NCBI RefSeq assembly: GCF_000092125.1
Contig: NC_014212.1
Location: 2,814,279 to 2,878,278, forward strand
Direction of reading: 5' to 3'
DNA: 64,000 nucleotides
From: Allomeiothermus silvanus DSM 9946
GTDB lineage: Bacteria; Deinococcota; Deinococci; Deinococcales; Thermaceae
This document shows positions 26,377 through 34,700 of this stretch, piece by piece. Both the position numbers and the translations under genes were made by a program. How positions within the stretch are numbered: position 1 is the stretch's first letter; each line of letters starts with the position of its first letter. The notes under the pieces are model-generated. The model worked only from the letters and a program-made list of their open reading frames with translations. It was not told the origin of the DNA and made no database searches.

Positions 26377-27535
26377 CAGGCTTTTATCACAACCCTCGGA
26401 TTAGCCTCAGCAGAACTTTGGGATCAGCCGAGAACTTTCTAACCGAGCGCAACACCGGCCACCTTTTGAGATGCAGGAGGTTCAGGATCACATCCCGTAG
26501 GTACATCAGCCCCGCCGCCCCCTTGCGGCTGCGGGAGGCATCTTCTCCCAACACCGTGTCTCGTTTATGGTGTAAGCGATTCTCTACCTCCCAGTGTCCC
26601 CGCCACAGGGCATACAGCCGCTTGGCCGGGGCCTGTAGGCTGGTCAGGGCATAGGCGGTCTCCTCCCGTAGCTCCCCGCTATTCTTGCGCACCACCCGCC
26701 GTCGCATCCGCAAGGCCATCCGCGAGCCCCGCCAGCCGCTCACCCCCTCCGGCAGGGGGAGCCCTTCCAGGTGCCATATCCAGACCTCTCCACCCCGAAC
26801 CTGGTGCTGGATGTAGTGGTCGGTCGCCTGGTAGTTGGCAAAGGCCCACTGGATCAGTTCCTTGAGCTCTGCCTGGTTCCCTTTGACGCTGAACAGATAC
26901 CCCCCTTTTGCTCCACCACCACTGCCGCCAACTCCTGGGTGCACAAGGCCGCATCCCCCGTCAGTACCCAGTCCACCCCCAGCCCCTCCATGTGTACCAC
27001 CAGTCCCTGCGCCGCCGCTGCCTCACCGTCGGCAATCGCCTGGCTCCCCAAGGAGAGCCCCAGCCCCTGAACCAACGCCGACAAAAAGACCAGCGCCTCT
27101 TCCCCTCGCCAAGCACACCGGGTGCCCCGGAGGTGTTTACCGTCCACGGCTACGGGCAAGGGTTCATCGCCCTCCTTGCCCAGGGCCTTGAGTACCTCCC
27201 GAGCCCAGGATAGTAAGGCCTTTTGCAAGGGTTGTAGGTCCTTGCTCAAGGACCAAAAGAGGCGGTAGAGGGTGGCTTGCCCGGGTAGTTTGCGCTCACC
27301 CCGGCGGGTACGGATATGGACCTCGTCCAGCAAGAAGCGTCGCTGGTCTTGCACCCACTGGCTGACGGCCAGGATATTGTGCCGTCCCGAGCCCACCGCC
27401 ATCAAGCAGATCAGCAGCAGGTCTTGCCAGCGATGCTGGGTCTTCAGGTACTCGCGGGGATCGGGTATCTGGGCTAGGTATGGCAACGGAGAGGGAATGG
27501 AAGCAGTTTTCATATGGCTTTATGATAAAAGCCTG
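26377..27535 (-). mobile_element. ISAs1-family insertion sequence
   Basis: The element is 1,159 bp. Perfect 13-bp terminal inverted repeats are CAGGCTTTTATCA (26377-26389) and TGATAAAAGCCTG (27523-27535). A 9-bp target duplication (GCAAAACGG) flanks it. It carries one transposase in two overlapping frames and splits a surface-protein gene without other damage, which suggests a recent insertion. Confidence 0.93.
26387..27513 (-). CDS. ISAs1-family DDE transposase in two frames (-1 shift needed)
   Basis: The upstream frame runs 27513-26854: N-terminal PLPYLAQIPDPREYLKTQHRW, then VAVDGKHLRGTR with the first catalytic Asp. The downstream frame (open 26944-26387) continues YLFSVKGNQAELKEL and contains the last catalytic Glu in HWEVENRLHHKRDTVLGED. 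Joined by a -1 shift they give a full-length ~375-aa ISAs1 transposase. The frames meet at AAAAGGGGGG (minus strand, 26909-26900), a slippery tract. It could be a programmed or transcriptional slip, or an inactivating single-base change. The stop codon lies inside the terminal inverted repeat. Confidence 0.85.
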
Positions 27536-27544
27536 GCAAAACGG
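27536..27544. repeat. Target-site duplication, right copy
   Basis: GCAAAACGG, identical to 26368-26376, directly abuts the right inverted repeat of the IS. Confidence 0.92.
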
Positions 27545-29012
27545 CGGGAACACCAGCGATAGCTTCAACCTTACCTACTCCGGCCAGCCCGCAAGCTGGA
27601 GCTGCCAGCTAGTGGCCGACGATCTGAGCACACCCATCTCCGGCCCGGTAGGCCCGGTGGCCAAAGGTGCTACTTATAGCTTCGCCCTACAGTGCACCAT
27701 ACCCGCCAGCTACACCAGCACCAGTGCGGCGAGCATCACGGTACAAGCCACCAGCACCGGTGATCCCTCCAAATCGGATACCACTGCCGACACCGTGAGC
27801 CAGGTGGTCTCCGGCTACAAGGTGGACGCCGCCCACAACACCAACGGCGCGGCTGGCGGCGAACCGGCTAACCCGGCCAACAACACCCGCCCTGGCTACA
27901 ACCCGGCGGTGAACCCCGGGGGTAGCGCCCAATTCCCCTTCGAGGTTGCCAACACCGGGCAAAACCCCGACACCTACAACCTCACCGCCACGTTGCCCAC
28001 AGGCTGGACCGTGACCTTCTACCCCGATGCCAACTGTGACGGCAACATGGACACCCCCCAACCCGCCCCCGTCACCAGCACCGGTCTGATCAATAACGGG
28101 CAGACCCGCTGCTTCATCGCGGTGGTGAGCGTCCCCGCCAGCGCTACCCCGGTAAACGCGGTCGCCGGAACCAGCGACAACGTGCAGTTCACCGTTACCA
28201 GCACCACCTTGAATACCGTCTCGGATACCCTCCAAGGAGCAGTGACGGTGAACGCGGTGCGGGCCTTTTCCTTCACCCCCAACCGCTCCGGTACCGTGAC
28301 CAGTCCCGGCACCATCGTCTACACCCACACCCTGAGCAACAGCGGCAACCAACCGGCCACGGTGAGCATCCCCGCCTACACCAGCGCCTACGGCTGGACC
28401 TACCAGTTCTCCACCGACGGTGGGGCCACCTGGACCTCGAGCGTGAGCGGCCTCTCCCTCCCCATCGGGGCTACCGCCAACCTGCAGGTGCGGGTCATCG
28501 TCCCGGCGGGTGAGCCCATCAACCGCAGCGAGGCCGCCAACCTCACCGCCACCGCTACCTACGCCAGCGGCGCGGCTACGGCCAGCGTCACCGACACCAC
28601 CACCATCGTGGGCGGCGACTTACGCCTCAGCAAGAGCGCGGTGAGCTACGTGGGCTCCACCACCACCGTACGCTCGAATAACGGGGCCCAGGCCTTCCCC
28701 GGCGACCAGATCGTCTACACCGTGGTGGCGGAGAACATCGGCACCGCCAACCTGACCAAGGTAGTGCTCACCGATCCCGTTCCCGCCTACACCACCTTCG
28801 TCTCGGTGAGTGCCGCTACCACCATCCCTGGAGGCACAGTGCTCTACTCCACCGACGGCACCACCTGGAGCCCCACCGCCCCTACCAGCCTCCCGGCAGG
28901 CGGCTCCATCTATGTAGGGGTAGATACCAACAGCGACACCAACATCACCGCAGCGGACACCATGCCCCCGGCCAGCAAGATCACCCTGACCTTGCGGGTG
29001 CAGGTACAGTAA
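27545..29012 (+). pseudogene. DUF11 surface protein, C-terminal part (gene split by IS)
   Basis: This continues the gene interrupted at 26376, in frame once the IS and one target copy are removed. It encodes further DUF11-type beta domains, with NPGGSAQFPFEVANTGQNPDTYNL, YPDANCDGNMDTPQP and ITLTLRVQVQ at the end. An open frame with an ATG inside the IS (27480) could produce this fragment, but without a signal peptide. The C-terminus has no LPxTG or anchoring helix. Attachment to the cell is therefore probably through another component of the operon. Confidence 0.83.
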
Positions 29013-29021
29013 ACCCCCTGG

Positions 29022-29051
29022 CCCTGCCCCGGTCGATTGACCGGGGCAGGG
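29022..29051. terminator. Strong intercistronic hairpin
   Basis: CCCTGCCCCGGTC (29022-29034) and GACCGGGGCAGGG (29039-29051) form a perfect 13-bp stem with a GATT loop, 9 bp after the stop of the split gene. No T-tract follows. It could be a partial terminator, or a stabilising hairpin that sets different expression for upstream and downstream surface genes. Confidence 0.65.
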
Positions 29052-29070
29052 ATACCCTTGCCAAAAGAGA

Positions 29071-31767
29071 ATGAAGCCTTTTTCGACCCTCTTCCTTGTC
29101 CTATTTGGCTTAGCCTGGGCCGCCCCAGCGGGCACGGTGATCCGCAACCAGGCGGCGGCCACGGTGGAGGGTCAGGTTTACCTTTCTAACCCGGTGGAAA
29201 CCATCGTGCAGGCGATTTGCGTGCCGGTGGTCTCCCCCAGCGGCACCCCATCCAGCCCCGCGCAGCGCGTGGTGGCCCCAGCAGGGGGTACGGTGTACCT
29301 TCCCTACCGGCTACAAAACGCAGGGAACGCCTCCTTTGATTTTGCCCTCTCCTGGGCCCAAGCGGGGGGCTCGAGCTTCTCACCAAGCGCGGTGCGGTTT
29401 TACCTGGACGTCAACCAAAACGGCCAGCGCGACCCCGGCGAGCCCCCCGTGAACGGCCTCTCACTCGCCGCAGGCCAGACGGTCTGGCTGCTGCTCGAGG
29501 TCACCCTACCCAATCCGGCCAGCGGGGATCTATTCCTCTCTCCTATCGCCGCCTGCGGCAGCGCCCAGGACAGCGATAACTACGCCCATATCCAGGTGGG
29601 GAGCGGCCCGGCGCTGCAGCTCAGCAAAACTGCCACCCCGGCCAAGCTGGCGCCCGGCGAGGAGACCACCTTTAACCTGGTGCTGCGCAACGCCGGAGAC
29701 CAAACCGCACCCGGCCCGGTGGTGCTCACCGACCGGCTAGACACCCCCGAGATGAGCGGGTTAGCCTACGTGGCTGGCTCGGCGCTAGCCGCCAGGGGGC
29801 AGCTCGAGTACACCGCCGACGGCACTACCTGGACTGCTAGTGAACCGGCCAGCGTGCGCGGGGTGCGGCTGGTGCTACCCAAGCTCGAGGCCGGAGAGGA
29901 AGCCCGGCTCTCCTTCCGGGTACGGGCTGTCTCAGCTACCCCAGGGGTGCGCACCAACCGGGCCCAGGCCAGCGGCGCGGGAGGTCCAGCCTGGTCCGAG
30001 GCCACGCTCGAGCTGGTGGGCCGCTACGTTCATTACCTTGGCCCCTATGGCAATCCCCGCGCCCTCCCCGGCGGGGAGGGGAGCGCCGATGACCGCCAGA
30101 CCGCGCGTGTGGTGGCGGGGCAACCTTACTGCTTTGCCCACACCCTAGAAAACGCCGGGAACGTCGAGGACCTCTACACCCTGCAGGCCTCTGGGCTTCC
30201 GGCCAGGGCCATAGGGAGCTTCCAGAGCCTGGACGGCTCTCCTTTGCCCGACCCGCTGCCCGTGGCGGCTCTTGCCCGCTGGGACTTCCGCTACTGCCTG
30301 CGGGTGGACACGGTGCTCGCGGGGTTCACCATAGAGCTGTCCGCTACCTCCGTGACCACCGGCCAGGCCAACCGTACCCAGGACCGAGTGCTGGCCGTGC
30401 TCGATCCCGCCGGGCTGCTCCTGGGCAAGAGCGTGAGCCCTTCTGGGCTAGTGGTGGCGGGGACCCTGCTCACCTACACCCTGCGCATCGAGAACGCCCT
30501 GGGCGACCTCAGCGGGGTACGGGTGGTGGACCGCCTGGACCCGGCGCTGGAGTTCGTATCGGCCTCGAACGGGGGAAGCTTTGACCCTGCCGGGCAGCAG
30601 GTGGAGTGGGACCTGGAAAGTATTCCCTCCGGCAGCACCCTCACCCTCACCCTGCAGGTCCGGGTGCGCCCGGGGACTCCCGACGATACCCTGATCCTCA
30701 ACCGCTTCGGCCTGACCTCCGCCCTGACCCCCAACCCGCTCCACTCCAACACCGTGCAAAACCGGGTGCTGACCACTCAGCTGCTGCTGCAAAAATCGGT
30801 GGATCACCCCAAGGCCAGCTACGGCAACCGGCTCACCTACCGGCTCGAGGTGGCCAACCCCAGCACGGCGGACCTTGCGGTGCGGCTGGTGGACACCCCA
30901 CCCCAGGGGACCCAGTACGTGGCGGGGTCGGCCCGGCTTTACCCTGCCGGGGGAGGTTGCGCGGGCAGTGGGGAGGGCCTCGAGCCTGCCTGGAAAGAGG
31001 GCCAGCTCGTATGGCAGGGGATTACCCTAAAAGCCAAGGAACGCCGCTGCCTGAGCTACCAGCTGCGGGTGCTTCCAGGAGCCCCCCAGGAGTTGCTGAA
31101 CACCGCCCAGGCCTTCGGTGCCACCGGGGCAGGAACCGCGCTGGCCAGCGCCAAGAGCCAAGCCTTGGTGCAGCTAGAGCCGGGCATCTTCGCCCCCCGG
31201 GGCACCCTGGTCGGGCGGGTGTTCTGGGATGTAGATCGCGACGGGCGCTACACCCAAGGGCTCGACCTGCCCCTTCCCGGAGCCCGGGTGATCCTGGGCA
31301 ACGGATGGCAGGTGCTCACCGACGCCGAGGGGCGCTATGCCTTCCGCGACCTCGAGCCTGGGGTCTGGACGGTGATGCTCGACCCTGCCTCAGCCCCTTT
31401 CCACCCCCTTCCCCACCCTGAAGCGATGGGGGAAGGCTACCGCCACCGGGTGGAGGTGCAGGGCCTCACCGCCAGTGACTTCCCCCTCCAGGCCCCCCAG
31501 GGCCACATCACCCCAACCCGCAGCACGGTGCTGGAGTTCGGCCCGCTGCGCCTGGAAAAACGCCTCATCCCACTGCCCCAGGGCTACCGGGTGGTGCTCC
31601 GGCTCGAGGCCCGCGAACCGCTTTCGGATCTCACCGTTACCGATCCGCTGGCCGAGGGCGGGGAGAAGGTGTTCCATTTCCCCCGGCTTGAGGGGGAGCA
31701 GGTTCTGACCTACGACGTAGATCAGGGCGTGCTTACCGACCCGCAGGCGCGTTGGAGGTATCCGTGA
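29071..31767 (+). CDS. Large secreted DUF11/SdrD-B-like surface protein
   Basis: 898 aa. A Sec signal (MKPFSTLFLVLFGLAWAAPAG) is followed by several DUF11-type Ig-like domains. These carry repeated motifs such as LQLSKTATPAKLAPGEETTFNL, LLLGKSVSPSGLVVAGTLLTY and LLLQKSVDHPKASYGNRLTY. A C-terminal SdrD-B/CNA-B-like domain follows at about residues 708-775 (GTLVGRVFWDVDRDGRY, with DAEGRYAFRDLEPG). No cell-wall anchor is visible, as expected in a diderm. The stop overlaps the next gene by 4 bp (GTGA), so it is made together with the outer-membrane barrel protein, probably as a partner or client. Confidence 0.85.
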   Translation: MKPFSTLFLVLFGLAWAAPAGTVIRNQAAATVEGQVYLSNPVETIVQAICVPVVSPSGTPSSPAQRVVAPAGGTVYLPYRLQNAGNASFDFALSWAQAGGSSFSPSAVRFYLDVNQNGQRDPGEPPVNGLSLAAGQTVWLLLEVTLPNPASGDLFLSPIAACGSAQDSDNYAHIQVGSGPALQLSKTATPAKLAPGEETTFNLVLRNAGDQTAPGPVVLTDRLDTPEMSGLAYVAGSALAARGQLEYTADGTTWTASEPASVRGVRLVLPKLEAGEEARLSFRVRAVSATPGVRTNRAQASGAGGPAWSEATLELVGRYVHYLGPYGNPRALPGGEGSADDRQTARVVAGQPYCFAHTLENAGNVEDLYTLQASGLPARAIGSFQSLDGSPLPDPLPVAALARWDFRYCLRVDTVLAGFTIELSATSVTTGQANRTQDRVLAVLDPAGLLLGKSVSPSGLVVAGTLLTYTLRIENALGDLSGVRVVDRLDPALEFVSASNGGSFDPAGQQVEWDLESIPSGSTLTLTLQVRVRPGTPDDTLILNRFGLTSALTPNPLHSNTVQNRVLTTQLLLQKSVDHPKASYGNRLTYRLEVANPSTADLAVRLVDTPPQGTQYVAGSARLYPAGGGCAGSGEGLEPAWKEGQLVWQGITLKAKERRCLSYQLRVLPGAPQELLNTAQAFGATGAGTALASAKSQALVQLEPGIFAPRGTLVGRVFWDVDRDGRYTQGLDLPLPGARVILGNGWQVLTDAEGRYAFRDLEPGVWTVMLDPASAPFHPLPHPEAMGEGYRHRVEVQGLTASDFPLQAPQGHITPTRSTVLEFGPLRLEKRLIPLPQGYRVVLRLEAREPLSDLTVTDPLAEGGEKVFHFPRLEGEQVLTYDVDQGVLTDPQARWRYP

Positions 31768-34700
31768 CCGCTCAACGCAAAACGCTCAACGCCCTTCTGC
31801 TGGCGCTCTGCGTCTTGCCTCTGGCGTTGGGTGGCGTAGCCTCCGCACAAAAAACCGACTTTCCCCCCCAAGCTCCTGGCGTACCCGTGCCGAGCCAGGC
31901 GGTAGACCTGGTGGGCATCGTACCCGGCGACAAACTGGGCTGGGAGATCAACCGCTATGAGGCTCGTCTCTTGGTGAGCAAACCCACCCAGGTCGAGTTA
32001 TGGCTATACTCGCCCGGCTTCGATCCCAAAGACTATCGCTCGGCCCTGCGCGAAGCCCAGGAACTCGGCGACGAACGCTACGACAAGGGTCAGGGAGTAC
32101 TCTCGGCCAGCTATAGCTTCGCTTACTTCCAGCAGGGGCAGGTGCTGGCCCGCAAGACCTATGGCCTCGAGTCGCACCGCTGGGAACGTTTCTACTCAGG
32201 AAGACTCGAGCCTGGCGAGTACATCTTTCTCTCGAGCTTTCAGGGTTTGGGTAAAAACGCCTTCCGGCTGCGGGTTGCATCCCAGGATCCGGGTGCGATC
32301 ACCATCGCTCTCAACCCCACCCTAAAGCTCGAGGATATCCGCCTAACCCGCAATGTTTGGATGCAAGCCCACGACTTCCAGGAGGTCTACACCCTCGAGG
32401 TGCAAGACGAAAAGGGTTTGCGGGTTGGCATCTACGACGGCGACGGCCCAGAGGAGCTCGAACTGCGGTTAAGAAACTCCGACGGCCGCCTCTCGGTGCT
32501 GCCGGTGTCGGGGAACCAGGAGTGGGCTTACTTCCAGATCGAGCGCCCGGGGCGCTACACCATCCTGGCTCGGCCCGGCCCCCAAGCCAAGCAATACTCC
32601 AACACCATTGGCTTGCAGTTTAGCCGGTGGGTGCAGATCAGCCCCGACGGCACGCTGGTTGTGCAAGATCCCGGCCCGGTGCAAGTAGAGGTGGTAGATA
32701 CCGCGGGCCATCCGGTGGAGGCCCCCTATACCCTCGAGGGCAACGCCGTGCGCGTCGTCACCCTAGGAGCCCTCCCCAGCGGTTACCGCTTCGTTCGCAC
32801 CGAAGTAAGCGGGGGCCGGGTGGTGGGGGTGGACAAAGCTCAGTTGGGCTTCCCCGGCGGCACGGTGCGCTTCGTGCTGCAAGGGCCCGATCCCACCCCG
32901 GCCCAGGGTACCCTCAAAATCCAAGCCGTGCTGGTGCTACCCGGGGTTGAGGTCCCCTACGACCTCAACCTGCGGGTGGGCGAGCGGGCCGTGCAGCTAC
33001 GCGGCGGTTTGGCCGCGCTCGGGCTCGAGCCCGGCGACTACCCGGTAAAAGCCGAGGTCCTGGGAGCGGTGGTCGAGGGGCCAGAGCAAGTGACCTTGCG
33101 AGCAGGCGAAACCCGCACCCTCACCTACCGGGTCCGGCCACAGGTGGCCCTGAGCCTTGAGCCCCACGAACTCACCCTGCAACCCGGACAGGAAGCCACC
33201 TTCACGCTCAGTGCCCGCACCGCCTTCCCCGACTTTCTCCCCGCCGACCTCGAGCTGGCCTTACCCGCCGGATTGGAAGCCCTCTCCACCACCCGCCTTA
33301 CCGCGCCGCTCTCGGCCAGCCAAAGCCCCACCCTCGCCGTGCGGGTACGGGCCAGGGAGCGCGGCACCTTCACCCCGGAAGCCCGGCTATCTCCCTGGGG
33401 ACTGGCGCAGACTGCCCAGGTAACCGTCCGGCAGCCTGCCACCTTCACCCTCGAGCTGGCGGCCCTCAAGCCTGCCGCCGCGGTTGGGGAGCGGAGCTTC
33501 TACCGCCTTGTGGTGCGCAACACCGGTGATCTACCCGGGGAGACCGTCGCGGAACTCACGCCGCCGCCGGGCCTCGAGGTGCCCCCGCTCTCCGAGAAGG
33601 TACGGCTTGCGCCAGGCCAGAGCTGGACCCGGGAATTCGAGGGCCGCATCACGAGAGAAGCGGCAGACACCCTGATCAGTACCGCCCGCCTTGCCGACGG
33701 CAGCCAAGCCACGGCGCTGGTACACGTCCTGCGCCCGCAAGCTGTCCTGAAGCGCAGCCTGACGCTGGCCGAAACCTCTGTGCCAGCCGATGCGGCGATC
33801 CCCGGGGAAGAACTCACCGTGCGGCTCCAGGTCGAAAACCGCGGCTTAGCCCCGCTCACCTACACCCTCACCGACACCCCGCCAGAAAGCGTAATCCCCC
33901 TGGAAAACCCTCAGTGGCAAGGCCAGCTCCAGCCCGGCCAGACCCACCAGCATACCTACCGGGTGCGGGTGGCCTTTGGCCCTGAAGGAGAAGGGCAGTT
34001 CCGGGCGACCCTACACGGGGGCGGCGGAGACCTAGCGGCATCCGACTCCCTGCGCCGCCGCCTGGTAGGGCTCGAGCAAGTGGCCGAGCCGGGGGTGGTG
34101 GTAGCGGGAGGCCAGGCCACCTTCAAAGCCCGCTTGCGCAACCCGTTGGCTCGCCCCCTCACCCTCACCCTGCGCGAGAACCCCGCTGCTGGCCTGGGCC
34201 TTGCGGCCAGCGCACTCCAGCTGACCCTGGGACCGGGCGAGGCCCAGGAGCTTATCTTCCCCGCCCAACCCGACCAACCCGGCACCCTCGAAAACCAAGT
34301 GAGCGTCTGGCTAGGCACCACCCCCGCCGCCCTTCCGGCTACCGCTTCCCTGCGGGTGAAGCCGGTGCTCGAGCCCATCCGCCTCTCTACGATCGAGTTG
34401 CCCTTCAGCCAGGGCGGCCAGGGCGAGCGGCTGCTCATCACCCAACGCCCCCCGGGCGGGGCGACCTACGAACCGGGCTCGAGCCGCCTGGACGGGCTCC
34501 CCCTCCCCGACCCCAAGGTGGACGCTGAGGGACGGCTTTATTGGGAACTCCCGGCCCAGCCCAGCGGAACCCTGAGCTATACGCTGCGCCACCGCGACGC
34601 CATAGGAGAACTCGAAGAGCCCACCCTGACCCTGAAAAGCGGCGAGCGTGAGGTGTTTTTGCAGGGGAGGATCTCCTTTGCCCAAGCCGAGAAAGCCCAA

